64,000 nucleotides of DNA from positions 1 through 64,000 of the forward strand of contig JAUXYA010000018.1 in the NCBI GenBank assembly GCA_030684405.1. Reading direction: 5' to 3'. The DNA comes from Burkholderiales bacterium. GTDB lineage: Bacteria > Pseudomonadota > Gammaproteobacteria > Burkholderiales > SG8-41. The notes below the pieces were generated by a model. It was given only the letters and a program-made list of their open reading frames with translations, searched no databases and was not told the origin of the DNA. This document shows positions 27,309 through 37,180 of the stretch, piece after piece. Numbering within the stretch: the first letter of the stretch is position 1; each line of letters starts with the position of its first letter. Position numbers and translations under genes: made by a program.

Positions 27309-27863
27309 ATGGCAAACCGTCTTTCAAAAATAGTTACCCGGACCGGCGATGACGGCACCACGGGGCTTTCGTCCGGTGAGCGCATCGGCAAGAACAGCGT
27401 GCGCGTGGCTGCGATGGGCGATGTCGACGAGCTTAACAGCGCGATCGGCGTCCTGCTGTGCGAGCAATTGCCCCGGAACATTCGCGACGCACTGACGGAT
27501 ATTCAGCACGACCTCTTTGACCTCGGCGGCGAGCTCAGTCTGCCCGGACACTCCCTGGTCAGCGCAGCGCAGGTTCTACGACTGGAAAGCCTCATCGAAC
27601 TCCTCAACGGCGACCTGCCCTCCCTGCGCGAGTTCGTGCTGCCTGGTGGCACCCGGGCAGCCGCACTGGCCCATGTCGCGCGCACCGTGTGCCGCCGAGC
27701 CGAACGCACGCTGGCAACACTGGCGGATGAGCAAAGCCTGCCTCCCCTGCCGCTGCAGTATCTCAATCGCCTGTCCGACCTGTTGTTCGTGCTGGCCCGC
27801 GTCTGCAACCGCGTGGACGGCAACGGCGACGTCCTGTGGCAGCAGGGGCGCAACCGCAGCTAA
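27309..27863 (+). CDS. Cob(I)alamin adenosyltransferase, PduO type
   Basis: A 184-residue ATP:cob(I)alamin adenosyltransferase. The N-terminus has the ATP-binding KIVTRTGDDGTTGLSSGERIGKNS, then VAAMGDVDELNSAIG, and the C-terminal half has the conserved arginine segment AHVARTVCRRAERTL and LNRLSDLLFVLARVCN. It makes adenosylcobalamin from cob(I)alamin and ATP. The start codon is the ATG of MANRLSK; the upstream open frame has no coding character. The gene converges, three bases apart, on a BtuF-like cobalamin-binding protein, so a vitamin B12 supply function is shared across strands. Confidence 0.95.
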   Translation: MANRLSKIVTRTGDDGTTGLSSGERIGKNSVRVAAMGDVDELNSAIGVLLCEQLPRNIRDALTDIQHDLFDLGGELSLPGHSLVSAAQVLRLESLIELLNGDLPSLREFVLPGGTRAAALAHVARTVCRRAERTLATLADEQSLPPLPLQYLNRLSDLLFVLARVCNRVDGNGDVLWQQGRNRS

Positions 27864-27866
27864 GGC

Positions 27867-28820
27867 TCAGCGCCGCGACGCGCGCACCGATTCGAGATGC
27901 GCGCAGACCTGACGCACGCCATCGAGCAGTCGCGGTGTCGGCCGCTGGATCAGGTCAGGTTCGATGTAATGCGCCGGCAGCGCCGATAATGGCAACGGCC
28001 GCGCAGCCCAGCGCGCCGCGTAGGCAGCGGGGGTTTCCGCTGAGGTTCCGCCAAGCACCACCTCGGGTCGCACGGCAAGCAGGGCCTCAAGAGAAACCTC
28101 AGGCGTCAGCGGCAACAGGCCGCCAAAAACATTGACCCCGCCGCAAAGAGCTATGATTTCACTGATCACATGCTCTTTGCTGACGGTCATCAGCGGGGAA
28201 GGCCAGATTTCATAAAACACCCGCAGCGGCTTACCTTGGTGCCGCGCCGCGTGCAATTCGGTCAGGCCACGCGCAAATGCCGCGCCTGCCCGTGCACCGG
28301 ACTCCTTGGTCCCTGCGAGTGCAGCCACAGCCAGAATGGCGCGCCCGACGTCCTCCAGCCGCTTGGCATCGGACACGAATACCGGCAAGCCTGCGCGCTC
28401 GATCCGCGCCACAGTCTCCAACGGCGTGCCGCTGCGCCAAGCCAGCACAAGGTCGGTTTTCAGCGCCAGCAGGCGCTCGACATCGACATGCAGCGCATCG
28501 CCCACCACGGGCAGCACCCTGGCTTCCGGAGGGTAGTTACTGAATCGTGCCACGCCGGCCAGCCGGTCGCCGGCACCGGCGGCAAAAACCAGCTCGGTAA
28601 GATGCGGGGTCAGGGTAACGATGCGCCGCGCCGGTTGCTGCAGGTGAATGAGCACGCCGCGATCGTCCGTCACGGTAACCGGCTCGCCATGTGCGTGAGC
28701 CGCCACGCCCGTAAAGATGACCAGCACGCAGACCGGCAGCCATTGACCGGACAGGACACCGGCAATCGTCAACGGTCCTGCGCCAGCGCTGCGCCGGGGG
28801 TCGCCCGACTTTCGCTTCAC
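27867..28820 (-). CDS. btuF: Periplasmic cobalamin-binding protein (BtuF-like ABC substrate-binding protein)
   Basis: A 317-residue helical-backbone metal-chelate binding protein. An N-terminal export signal ends near HAHGEP. The segments RIVTLTPHLTELVFAAGAGDRLAGVARFSNYPPEA and VGDALHVDVERLLALKTDLVLAW are typical of BtuF, as are KPLRVFYEIWPSPLMTVSKEHVISEIIALCGGVNVF and LRPEVVL-like AVRPEVVLGG. It would bind cobalamin for a BtuCD importer, which is not in the window; a siderophore is the alternative ligand. The start is GTG. It lies five bases after the cyclic-nucleotide-binding gene and converges on the adenosyltransferase gene. Confidence 0.85.
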   Translation of the reverse strand: MKRKSGDPRRSAGAGPLTIAGVLSGQWLPVCVLVIFTGVAAHAHGEPVTVTDDRGVLIHLQQPARRIVTLTPHLTELVFAAGAGDRLAGVARFSNYPPEARVLPVVGDALHVDVERLLALKTDLVLAWRSGTPLETVARIERAGLPVFVSDAKRLEDVGRAILAVAALAGTKESGARAGAAFARGLTELHAARHQGKPLRVFYEIWPSPLMTVSKEHVISEIIALCGGVNVFGGLLPLTPEVSLEALLAVRPEVVLGGTSAETPAAYAARWAARPLPLSALPAHYIEPDLIQRPTPRLLDGVRQVCAHLESVRASRR

Positions 28821-28825
28821 CGTGT

Positions 28826-29371
28826 CTACTGCCGCGCCTCTTCCATTACCCGCAGCAGGCGGGCACTGGTCTGGCGCAGCCGCAGGGACAGCATGGTGAC
28901 CATTTTCACCAGTATTTTCGAGCCGAGCCCGGAATGGTCGAGAATGATTTTGGCCATGTTGTCGCGTGTCAGAACGGCGAAGGTCGTGAGCTGCGAGGCC
29001 ATGCAGGTCGCAAAGCGCGGTTCGCCATCGATCATCGACATCTCTCCCAGGGTCATGCCGGGCCCGGCGCTGGTCATGTGCTGCTGCTCGGCGCGATGAC
29101 TCCTTTTCAGGATATCGACCTCCCCGTCGACGATCAGCACCATGAAATCGCCCTCGTCGCCCTCGCGGATCAGGATTTCGCCGGGCTGGGCGCGATAGAC
29201 CTCCATATAGCCGGCCAATATGGAAATGTCTTCCTTGGAGAACTCGGCGAAAAACTGCGATTTGCCGACGAGCCCGAAAATTTCATCAGCAATGGCCGAG
29301 CCCGCTCCGACCCGCTCCAGCTTGGCGAGCTTGCCTTGGTCGGTCAGTGTTCCGGGATCATCTTGGGCCAT
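28826..29371 (-). CDS. Stand-alone cyclic-nucleotide-binding domain protein
   Basis: A 181-residue protein with one CRP-type beta-barrel (FFAEFSKEDISILAGYMEVYRAQPGEILIREGDEGDFMVLIVDGEVDILK) and a phosphate-binding cassette GMTLGEMSMIDGEPRFATCMA with the expected glutamate and arginine. The C-terminal helix runs to the end, and no DNA-binding domain follows. It may bind cAMP and act as a receptor or regulatory subunit. The window also encodes an adenylate cyclase and a cAMP phosphodiesterase homologue. The ATG at 29371 is preferred over an upstream TTG. It is followed at five bases by btuF. Confidence 0.82.
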   Translation of the reverse strand: MAQDDPGTLTDQGKLAKLERVGAGSAIADEIFGLVGKSQFFAEFSKEDISILAGYMEVYRAQPGEILIREGDEGDFMVLIVDGEVDILKRSHRAEQQHMTSAGPGMTLGEMSMIDGEPRFATCMASQLTTFAVLTRDNMAKIILDHSGLGSKILVKMVTMLSLRLRQTSARLLRVMEEARQ

Positions 29372-29424
29372 GGTGGCGTCAGCCTGGGGCAAGCTGCCTG
29401 TGGTTTATGTCCCGTACATCACGG

Positions 29425-30495
29425 CTAGTCCGCCGCGACCGCCTTCAGCCGGCGCTTGCGCACGCCATCGGCAAGAGTTTCGAGCAGCGTCCGACTCTCT
29501 TCCCAGCCGATGCAACCATCGGTGATGCTGACACCATAGGTCAGCGGCTTGCCCGGCACCAGGTCCTGCCGTCCGGCCTTCAGGTGGCTTTCCACCATCA
29601 CACCGAAGATGCGGTCATCCCCTCCGGCAACCTGCCGCGCAACATCCTGCCCGACGTCGACCTGTTTCTCCGGCTTCTTGCTGCTGTTGCTGTGACTGAA
29701 ATCGACCATGATGCGCGCCGGAATACCGGCTTCCGCCAGGCCACGACCTGCCGCATCGACGCTGGCAGCGTCATAGTTCGGCGCCTTGCCACCGCGCAGG
29801 ATCAGGTGGCAATCCTCGTTACCGGTGGTCGATACGATCGCCGAGTGGCCTGCCTTGGTCACCGACAGGAAATGGTGTGGCGCCTGCGCCGCACGGATCG
29901 CGTCGATGGCGATCTTGATATTGCCGTCCGTGCCGTTCTTGAACCCGACCGGGCAGGACAGCCCCGATGCCAATTCGCGGTGGATCTGCGATTCGGTCGT
30001 GCGCGCGCCGATCGCACCCCAGGACACGAGGTCAGCAATGTACTGCGGCGTGATCATGTCAAGGAACTCGCAGCCGACCGGCATGCCGCTTGCATTGAGT
30101 TCCAGCAGCAGCTCACGGGCAATCTTCAGTCCGTCGTTGATGCGGAAGCTGCCGTCAAGATTCGGATCATTGATCAGCCCTTTCCAGCCCACCGTGGTGC
30201 GCGGCTTCTCGAAATACACGCGCATCACCACCAGCAGGTCTGCAGCGAGCTTTTTCTTCGCCTCCAGCAGCTTGCCGGCATATTCCTTTGCCGCCTTGAC
30301 GTCGTGCACCGAGCACGGGCCCATGATCACCAGCATGCGGTCGTCGGCGCCATGGAGGATGCGGTGGATGTCCTGGCGTGCCTCGAAGGTCACGTTTGCC
30401 GCCTTTTCGCTAAGCGGAAACTCCCGCAGCAGGTGCGTCGGAGGCGTCAGTTCCTTGATTTCCTTGATCCGCAGATCGTCAGTCTGATGCAGCAT
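29425..30495 (-). CDS. aroG: 3-deoxy-7-phosphoheptulonate synthase (DAHP synthase, class I)
   Basis: A 356-residue AroFGH-type enzyme condensing phosphoenolpyruvate and erythrose 4-phosphate in the first step of aromatic amino acid synthesis. Diagnostic segments are LLREFPLSEKAANVTFEARQDIHRIL, VIMGPCSVHDVKAAKEYAGKL, MRVYFEKPRTTVGWKGLINDP, SWGAIGARTTESQIHRELASGLSCPVGFKNGTDG, and MVDFSHSNSSKKPEKQVDVG. Which amino acid inhibits it cannot be read with confidence; the length fits AroG. SD GGGA precedes the ATG, and a TATAAT box lies upstream. Confidence 0.96.
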   Translation of the reverse strand: MLHQTDDLRIKEIKELTPPTHLLREFPLSEKAANVTFEARQDIHRILHGADDRMLVIMGPCSVHDVKAAKEYAGKLLEAKKKLAADLLVVMRVYFEKPRTTVGWKGLINDPNLDGSFRINDGLKIARELLLELNASGMPVGCEFLDMITPQYIADLVSWGAIGARTTESQIHRELASGLSCPVGFKNGTDGNIKIAIDAIRAAQAPHHFLSVTKAGHSAIVSTTGNEDCHLILRGGKAPNYDAASVDAAGRGLAEAGIPARIMVDFSHSNSSKKPEKQVDVGQDVARQVAGGDDRIFGVMVESHLKAGRQDLVPGKPLTYGVSITDGCIGWEESRTLLETLADGVRKRRLKAVAAD

Positions 30496-30526
30496 TGCTA
30501 TCCCAAGTTTCCATTAAATTCAATGC

Positions 30527-30532
30527 ATTATA
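30527..30532 (-). promoter_or_regulatory. -10 box of aroG
   Basis: TATAAT on the minus strand, 32 bases before the aroG start, in an AT-rich patch between the tldD stop and aroG. No strong -35 is seen at 17 bases. No TyrR or TrpR box was recognised. Confidence 0.55.
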
Positions 30533-30551
30533 AACGAATACCGGTGCCAGC

Positions 30552-32003
30552 CTAGGCCGTGCCGCCGACCGTCAGGCCATCGATGCGCAGTGTCGGCTGG
30601 CCCACGCCCACCGGCACGCTTTGGCCTTCCTTGCCGCAGGTGCCGACACCGGAGTCGAGACGCATGTCGTTGCCGATCATGCTTACCCGCGTCAGCGCGT
30701 CCGGACCGTTTCCGATGAGCGTCGCGCCCTTCACCGGATAGGCCAGCTTGCCGTTCTCGATCATCCAGGCTTCGGATGCCGAGAACACGAACTTGCCGCT
30801 GGTGATGTCGACCTGTCCGCCACCGAAATTGACCGCGTAGAGCCCGTGATCCACCGAAGCAATGATTTCCTGCGGGTCGCGATTTCCGTTGAGCATATAG
30901 GTGTTGGTCATGCGCGGCATCGGCACATGCGCGTAGGACTCGCGCCTGCCGTTGCCGGTCGGCGCCACACCCATCAGGCGCGCGTTCATTGCATCCTGCA
31001 AATAGCCGCGCAGCACACCGTCCTCGATCAGCACGTTTTGCCGTGTTGGATTACCTTCATCATCGACATTCAGCGAGCCACGCCGCCGCGCCATCGTGCC
31101 GTCGTCGACGACGGTGACGCCGGGCGCCGCCACCCGCTCACCTATGCGGCCGCTGAACGCCGAGGTGCCCTTGCGGTTGAAATCGCCCTCCAAACCGTGA
31201 CCCACCGCCTCGTGCAACAACACGCCGGGCCAGCCCGGTCCCAGCACTACAGTCATCGTGCCCGCCGGAGCCGGCCGCGCGTCGAGGTTGACCAGCGCCT
31301 GCTGCACCGCCTTCTGCGCGTATTCGCGCAGAACGTCTTCGGTGAAGTAGCCATAATCGAAGCGGCCACCGCCGCCGGCGCCACCTTGCTCGCGGCGTCC
31401 ATTGGCTTCGACGATGACCTGCAGCGACAACCGCACCAGCGGTCGCACGTCAGCGGCCTGCATGCCGTCACTGCGCGCGACCATCACCACCTCATACTCG
31501 CCGGCGAGGGAGGCCATCACCTGAGTCACCCGTGGATCAAGTCCACGTGCGATGCGTTCCAGACGTTCGAGCAGCGCCACCTTCTCCGGCGCATCGAGGC
31601 TCGCCAGCGGATCCTGCGGCGCATAGAGCGAGAGCGCCGCGCCGCGCCGCGCAATCGCCGTGCTGCCATCACCACCCTGCCTTGCAATCGCACGCGTCGC
31701 CTGCGCCGCCGATTGCAAGGCCTCGAAACTGATGTCGTCGGAATAGGCAAAAGCCGTCCTGTCACCACTCACGGCGCGCACGCCGACGCCCTGGTCGATA
31801 TTGAAACTTCCGGACTTGACGATGCCCTCCTCGAGGCTCCATGACTCACTGCGCGAGTACTGAAAATAAAGGTCTGCGTAGTCGACGCGATGCGCCAGCA
31901 TCTGGCCGAAAACCGCTTGCAGCCTCCCCTCATCCAGCGCATGGGGCGCCAGCAGCAAGGCGCTGGCGGTTTCGAAAATGTTGGCAGCTTGCATATCGAC
32001 CAT
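30552..32003 (-). CDS. tldD: Metalloprotease TldD
   Basis: A 483-residue member of the U62/TldD family, with the zinc motif [13 protein letters not shown] and the conserved [50 protein letters not shown] and [30 protein letters not shown]. TldD pairs with PmbA/TldE in processing of small peptides and antitoxin degradation; the partner is not in this window. Start choice is uncertain: ATG at 32003 is only two bases from GGAG, and the ATG at 31994 (MQAANIF) has a longer spacing. It follows the nitrilase gene after a 41-base AT-rich gap that could hold its own promoter. Confidence 0.95.
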   Translation of the reverse strand: MVDMQAANIFETASALLLAPHALDEGRLQAVFGQMLAHRVDYADLYFQYSRSESWSLEEGIVKSGSFNIDQGVGVRAVSGDRTAFAYSDDISFEALQSAAQATRAIARQGGDGSTAIARRGAALSLYAPQDPLASLDAPEKVALLERLERIARGLDPRVTQVMASLAGEYEVVMVARSDGMQAADVRPLVRLSLQVIVEANGRREQGGAGGGGRFDYGYFTEDVLREYAQKAVQQALVNLDARPAPAGTMTVVLGPGWPGVLLHEAVGHGLEGDFNRKGTSAFSGRIGERVAAPGVTVVDDGTMARRRGSLNVDDEGNPTRQNVLIEDGVLRGYLQDAMNARLMGVAPTGNGRRESYAHVPMPRMTNTYMLNGNRDPQEIIASVDHGLYAVNFGGGQVDITSGKFVFSASEAWMIENGKLAYPVKGATLIGNGPDALTRVSMIGNDMRLDSGVGTCGKEGQSVPVGVGQPTLRIDGLTVGGTA

Positions 32004-32044
32004 TACTCCAATAAAAATATCAATAAAATCATATACTTATATAT

Positions 32045-32857
32045 TCATCTCAGCGTGCGGTGACTGAGCGCCGGCAAACTCCGGCGCAGACGCTGTATAT
32101 GGGTACGGTTCATGCCGGCTACAACCACACCAGAACCACGCGGCAGGCGATCGAGAACCACGCCCCAAGGGTCGACGATCATCGAATCGCCATGGGTTTC
32201 CCGCCCGTTGACATGATAACCGCCCTGCGCCGGCGCCAGCACATAGGCGAGGTTCTCAATGGCGCGGGCGCGAATCAGCGTCTCCCAGTGTGCCTTGCCG
32301 GTGGTCTCGGTGAACGCCGCTGGAATCAGGATCAGGTCGACCTCGCCCATCGCGCGGTAGAGTTCGGGAAAGCGCAGGTCGTAACAGATCGACAGGCCAA
32401 TGCGGCCAAAGGGCGAATCGAAGGCGACGACTTTTTTGCCGTGCTCGATGGTGCGCTCTTCCGAGTACTTCTCCTGGCCCATCTCGAAGCCGAACAGATG
32501 GATTTTGTCGTAACGCGCCACGCATTCGCCCTGGTCGTCATAGACCAGACTGGTGTTGAGCACCTTGTCCTTCGACGAAGCGGCCAGCGGTACCGAGCCG
32601 CCGACTAGCCAGATACCGAGGCTGCGCGCGGTGGCGGAAAGAAAGTCCTGGATCAACCCGCTGCCGAATTCCTCGCGCACGGCGACCTTGTCCGTGTCCT
32701 TCATGCCCATGATGCCGAAATACTCGGGCAGCGCGACCAGGCGTGCGCCTTCCCCGGCGGCGATTTCGATCAGGCGCGCGGCTTCCCGCAGGTTAGCGTC
32801 GACACGCGGACCCGATGCCATCTGCACCGCGGCGATCCGCGTCGTGCCAGCCTCCAT
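32045..32857 (-). CDS. Nitrilase-superfamily amidohydrolase (deaminated glutathione amidase-like, Nit)
   Basis: A 270-residue carbon-nitrogen hydrolase with the catalytic triad visible: Glu in VALPEYFGIMG, Lys in ARYDKIHLFGFEMGQ, Cys in GLSICYDLRFPELYRAMGEVD. The Nit1/YbeM-type sequence and length point to repair of deaminated glutathione; an omega-amidase role is the alternative. I chose MEAGTTRIAAVQMASG as the start because the family begins there and GGAG is near; the ATG at 32887 is possible. It stands between the exported 105-residue protein and tldD in a minus-strand series with yhdP. Confidence 0.9.
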   Translation of the reverse strand: MEAGTTRIAAVQMASGPRVDANLREAARLIEIAAGEGARLVALPEYFGIMGMKDTDKVAVREEFGSGLIQDFLSATARSLGIWLVGGSVPLAASSKDKVLNTSLVYDDQGECVARYDKIHLFGFEMGQEKYSEERTIEHGKKVVAFDSPFGRIGLSICYDLRFPELYRAMGEVDLILIPAAFTETTGKAHWETLIRARAIENLAYVLAPAQGGYHVNGRETHGDSMIVDPWGVVLDRLPRGSGVVVAGMNRTHIQRLRRSLPALSHRTLR

Positions 32858-32939
32858 GCGCTCCGGCTCCCCTCCCTTCTTCTGCATTCTGGTTGATCTC
32901 AGCCTGGTACCCATAGCTCTCCACCCGTTTCCATTCCGT

Positions 32940-33257
32940 TCAATCGACAACCTCGATACGCAAGCCCGCTGCGGCAGACTCGGCTCGCAATGACAGGCGT
33001 TCCGCGTCCACCGCCAGCGCCACCAGCCAGGCCCTGAGCTCCTCGGCCTGCATCTGCGTGGCCTGCCGCCCGTCATGGACTATGACCAGGCGCGAAGCGG
33101 GACGGGCATGGTACTCCGCCACCACCTGGCGGATCGCACCCTGCGCCATTACTGCGGAAGCCGAGCGCGGACGGTCCCACAGTTCGGGCGACAACTCCGC
33201 GGCAGCCGCGCAGCACGGCAGCAGCACTGCCACGGCCAGACGGTGGACACCCCTCAT
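32940..33257 (-). CDS. Small exported protein of unknown function
   Basis: A 105-residue protein with a signal peptide (VHRLAVAVLLPCCAAAAELS), followed by about 85 residues without transmembrane segments. I recognise no family. The mature part contains PASRLVIVHDGRQATQMQAEELRAWLVALAVDAERLSL, suggesting a compact alpha/beta fold. Its ATG overlaps the yhdP stop (ATGA), so its translation depends on yhdP and a role in the cell envelope is plausible by association only. The downstream nitrilase gene begins 82 bases later. Confidence 0.7.
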   Translation of the reverse strand: MRGVHRLAVAVLLPCCAAAAELSPELWDRPRSASAVMAQGAIRQVVAEYHARPASRLVIVHDGRQATQMQAEELRAWLVALAVDAERLSLRAESAAAGLRIEVVD

Positions 33258-36200
33258 GGCGAAGATTCCTGGGGCGGTTGCGGGCGTTCGACCTTTGCGA
33301 CCACCGGATCAGCCCAGGTGCCGGTGACGTCATATTCGTAGCCGGCGATCTGGTCCAGCGGATCCCGCAGCAGTTTCTGTGCGACGAAGGCGGCAAGTCC
33401 GGCGATCGGACCGCCGATCAGCGCACCGGCCACCGAGAAGGTGTCCGACAGCTGCGGGTTGATTTTCACGCGCAGCTGCTGCGTCTCCTTTGCGAGATCG
33501 ACCCGGCCTGACATGTTGATGCGCGCTGCGGGGCCGGTAATGCGCAGGTTGTCGGTGCTGGCAATGCCGTTGGCAACCTTGATCGCGCCGACGATCTCGT
33601 CAAACGCCAGCCCTTCGCTGAATATGTCGCGGAAATCGAGCGAGATGCGCCGCGGCAGCGACTGCAGGCTCAGAATTCCCAACAGCTTGCCGATGCCCGG
33701 ATCGAGCTTGAGGAACTGCCCCTTGCCCGCATCAAGCACGAAATTGCCGTTAAGCGTCGGATAATCCAGGCGTTGCGGACTGCCCGCCCAGGACAGGTTG
33801 CCTTCGAGTTTGGCGAGGCCGCGGCGCACACCCTCGGGATAGCCGAAGCGGGTCAGCAGGCGACCGACGTCGTTGACATCCAGGCGGACGTTGACCTGCA
33901 CCCGGGGTCGCGTCAGCCAGGTTTGCCACAGCCCGTCGAGATTCAATTGGCTCTCGGGTGTGATCAGCGTCAGGCGCTCGATGCGCCAGTCGCGTTGCTG
34001 CGGCACCGCCTGCAGGTCAAGCTTGCCCAGCGATTTCCCCGCGACCAGCAGTTCGTCGACTTGCACATCAAGGCCCGGCAGCTCGGGGGCCTTGGACTCC
34101 GCAGCTGCAGGGGACTGTGCGGGAGCAGCGGACGCCGCAGACTCCGCGGCGGGCAGGTTGAGCCGGCGCAACCGCGCCGTGAGCCGGCCCTTGCCCTGCG
34201 CACGCCAGCCAATACTGCCCTCAATGTCGCGACCGCGAACACTCGCCTGCAGCTGGCCGGCCTGCTGCGCGGCCTTGATGCCGATATCGGCAAAACGCCG
34301 TTCGAAGACCCGCAACTCATCGATGCGCAAGTCCACCGAGGTCAGCGCGAGCCCGCCATTCTGCGCTTCCGTGTCGCCGGAAAGCGCCAGCCACTCACTG
34401 AAATCCAGTGCCTTGATCACCCCCGAAACCGCGATACCCGGCTGTTGCGGGTCTTTCGCAGCACCCTCGCCGAACCTCAGGGTGCCGCGCTCGATACGTG
34501 CATCTCTGCCCTCGCCGCGCCTGTGCAGCACCGCGCTGGCAACATCACCTACCACGGCCGCGATGCGCTCCTCGCGCGGCCCCGTGTAGCGCCGCTCGAT
34601 GCGCAGCGGCATCACCTGCGAAGCGGACTTGGTGAAGGGGGCAGGCAGGTTTACCGCAAGCCCCTGCAGAGTCGATTCGACGAGCAGGTCGACGCGCTTG
34701 TTGCGCATGGTCAGCGTGCCACGCCAGTCGGTGGCGCCACGGACATGACGCAGCCATTCGATACTGCCCGCACGGCGCACGGCATCGGCGTTGATGCGCC
34801 CCTGGAACTGGATGCTGACTGCGGCGTCGCGCTGGCTGCCCGCGGTGATGCTCAGCGGGCCGCCGAGAAAGGTTGCAGTCGCCGCAGGCACGCGGACATT
34901 GTCCTGCGTGAACTCGAGCCGGCCGTTGACCTGCTCCAGGGGCGGAAACCCGGGCTCAGACTCCAGCCGGTTGTTGATGAACTGGTAGCTGCCGCTGACC
35001 TTGCTCTTCTCCAGCGACTGCAAGGGCAGCTGCAGTTTCAGACCGAGCCGGCCCTGCCCCTCGGCGCGCATGCTTTCGGTAAATCCGTCGATCATCGCGC
35101 TGACCGGACTTTCCGCGATGAACTTCAGAAAATCAGCAGTGGCCCCCTCCGCCTCGCCACCTATGATCAACTGTTCTTCGTTGTGCAGCAGGTCCGGGAT
35201 CTGCGCCCGCACCTTGGCCAGGCGCACATTGCCGATTCTCGCCTCGCGCGCATTCACTTCAAGGCGGGATCCACGAAACAGGAAATCGCCCTCGATATCC
35301 GTGATGCGCGGCCAGCTTTCGCCGTAATACACGGTACCGCCACGAACCTTGGCTGCGACTTCGAAAAGTCCGTTGCGCTCGTCGGTGAAGGGAAAATGGC
35401 GCAGGTCTCCCTTCAGGCGAAAACGCACATCGTCGGAACTGCCGGCCGTGAACGCGCGATCCAGCCAGCCGCGCGAACTTTTCGCCACCGTGAGAGGCAG
35501 GTACGCCGTCACCCGCTGCGCCATGCTCCGGCTCAGATGTCCGGTCAGGTCGGCGACACCGGGACCGTCGGCAACAGTCCGGTAAGTACCGAACAGGGTT
35601 CCCGCCAGGTCGGTATTGGCATAGGCAAAGTTGCTGAACCGCAGCTCTGTTCCTCCTGCCACCTGTGACCAGGCAAGCTGGCCGGAGAGGGTATCGAAGC
35701 GCAGACGCTCGCGGAACAGTTGCGGCATCTCCAGCGCGGCCTTCTGGGTTGTCACGTGCAAGGTGCCGCCCTTTTCATTGCCGTCGATGTTGCCGCTGAA
35801 CCCGGAAAAGCCGGGAATCGCCCCTTGTCGGCGCAGCGAAAGTTCGTGGAAGCGGCCGCGCAGGGTATAGGTCGCGGGCCGCGGCCACTGACCATTCCAG
35901 CGCAGCGAGAGGTCATAGAGCGCGCCCGCCGGAGCATATGCCGCAAATGACTTGCGCAGCTGCGGATCCAGGGGCAGGCGGTCCGCCAACTGCAGCAGCG
36001 GCGCGAGCTCCAGCGCATTGGCCTGGAGTTCGCCGTGCGCATAACCCGATTCGCCGGCACCGCCGAGCTTCAGCGAAAGATCCACCGCGGGCAACACCAG
36101 TCCGTCACCGGTGGTGAACGCCAGCTTGCTGGTGCCGATCTCCATCCCGTCTGCCATGCGCTTCCAGGAGAAGCGGCCTCCCAGTTCGCGCATCTCCAGC

Positions 36201-37102
36201 TCCGGCAGGGTGCTGCCGAGGCGGGTCTTGACCTCGCGCAAGAGCGTGTCCGCAATGACCCCTTGCAGTTCGCTGCCGCCAAAGCTGAGCCAGGCCCGCA
36301 GCGCTCCTTGCCCCTGTGGAAATTGCACCGGGAAATCGATCCATTGTCGCCAGGCCGCGATGTCGACCTGGTCGACCTGCACGAACAGCTGGCCATTCTG
36401 CATAGCCGCCAGCGACTTGAAATCCTCTCCCCTGAAATCGGCCCGGACATCGAGCGGCGAAGCCAGCGCGGCCGGCGGTACCGCGCGCAGGCCGATCCGG
36501 TGACGCCTGCCGCTGTTGACGATGCGCAACTGGAGTTGGTCGAGCCGCAATACCGGCGCAGCACGCATTTCGTCATCCCAGATCAGCCTTGCATCATGGA
36601 TTTCGATATCACGCTGCGACAGCAGCCAGCGCGAAAAACCGCCACCGCTGCCCGCTTCGAGATCCATCGCGATGCCCGCCACGGCAATGCCACCCTTGCT
36701 GTCCCGGCGCACCGTCAGCGAAGGCTGGTGAATGTCCAAAGAATGAAAATCCACCTGCAGGCGCAGCGCCGAGCGCCAGGACAACGTCGCATCGACCCGC
36801 GGCAACTCCAGCGCCGGACGTCCTTCTGCATCGTGCACCACCACCTGCGACAGCGCGAGTTGTGGGCGCAGACCGTCCCAGTTGGCGGAAATGGCGCCGA
36901 TGCTTATGCGCTGGCGGGTCGCATCGCTCAGCACCTGTGCAATCGACTCCCGGTGACTGGAAATGTCGGGCAATATCCAGTAACGCAACACCAGCACCGT
37001 CGTGCCGAACAAGAGGCCGGCGGCGAGCACCGCCCAGGTCAGCACCCGGTAAATCAGCAGTGAGCTGCCGAGAATCCAGTTGCGGGTTGCTGCAAGCGCC
37101 AT
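33254..37102 (-). CDS. yhdP: YhdP-family AsmA-like envelope lipid-transport protein
   Basis: A 1282-residue protein with one N-terminal transmembrane helix (LTWAVLAAGLLFGTTVLVLRYWIL) and a long periplasmic region, ending in the AsmA-like C-terminal domain (RINMSGRVDLAKETQQLRVKINPQLSDTFSVAGALIGGPIAGLAAFVAQKLLRDPLDQIAGYEYDVTGTW). YhdP, TamB and YdbH are known in E. coli to move phospholipids between inner and outer membranes. The length is full for the family. It is divergent from glnE across 78 bases and coupled to the next gene by ATGA. An alanine/proline-rich insertion near residue 1000 is probably a linker. Confidence 0.93.
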   Translation of the reverse strand: MALAATRNWILGSSLLIYRVLTWAVLAAGLLFGTTVLVLRYWILPDISSHRESIAQVLSDATRQRISIGAISANWDGLRPQLALSQVVVHDAEGRPALELPRVDATLSWRSALRLQVDFHSLDIHQPSLTVRRDSKGGIAVAGIAMDLEAGSGGGFSRWLLSQRDIEIHDARLIWDDEMRAAPVLRLDQLQLRIVNSGRRHRIGLRAVPPAALASPLDVRADFRGEDFKSLAAMQNGQLFVQVDQVDIAAWRQWIDFPVQFPQGQGALRAWLSFGGSELQGVIADTLLREVKTRLGSTLPELEMRELGGRFSWKRMADGMEIGTSKLAFTTGDGLVLPAVDLSLKLGGAGESGYAHGELQANALELAPLLQLADRLPLDPQLRKSFAAYAPAGALYDLSLRWNGQWPRPATYTLRGRFHELSLRRQGAIPGFSGFSGNIDGNEKGGTLHVTTQKAALEMPQLFRERLRFDTLSGQLAWSQVAGGTELRFSNFAYANTDLAGTLFGTYRTVADGPGVADLTGHLSRSMAQRVTAYLPLTVAKSSRGWLDRAFTAGSSDDVRFRLKGDLRHFPFTDERNGLFEVAAKVRGGTVYYGESWPRITDIEGDFLFRGSRLEVNAREARIGNVRLAKVRAQIPDLLHNEEQLIIGGEAEGATADFLKFIAESPVSAMIDGFTESMRAEGQGRLGLKLQLPLQSLEKSKVSGSYQFINNRLESEPGFPPLEQVNGRLEFTQDNVRVPAATATFLGGPLSITAGSQRDAAVSIQFQGRINADAVRRAGSIEWLRHVRGATDWRGTLTMRNKRVDLLVESTLQGLAVNLPAPFTKSASQVMPLRIERRYTGPREERIAAVVGDVASAVLHRRGEGRDARIERGTLRFGEGAAKDPQQPGIAVSGVIKALDFSEWLALSGDTEAQNGGLALTSVDLRIDELRVFERRFADIGIKAAQQAGQLQASVRGRDIEGSIGWRAQGKGRLTARLRRLNLPAAESAASAAPAQSPAAAESKAPELPGLDVQVDELLVAGKSLGKLDLQAVPQQRDWRIERLTLITPESQLNLDGLWQTWLTRPRVQVNVRLDVNDVGRLLTRFGYPEGVRRGLAKLEGNLSWAGSPQRLDYPTLNGNFVLDAGKGQFLKLDPGIGKLLGILSLQSLPRRISLDFRDIFSEGLAFDEIVGAIKVANGIASTDNLRITGPAARINMSGRVDLAKETQQLRVKINPQLSDTFSVAGALIGGPIAGLAAFVAQKLLRDPLDQIAGYEYDVTGTWADPVVAKVERPQPPQESSP

Positions 37103-37180
37103 GTAGGGCCTAAAAAATATAAAATGCGGATGTGAAACAACAGCTTAGCCATTTTAACGCGAAACTCGTGGGCACCGACC

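Noticed and set aside
33773-35668. A 631-codon open frame opposite yhdP
   Set aside because: A shadow of yhdP on the other strand. Composition is that of an antisense frame, with no motif or ribosome site.
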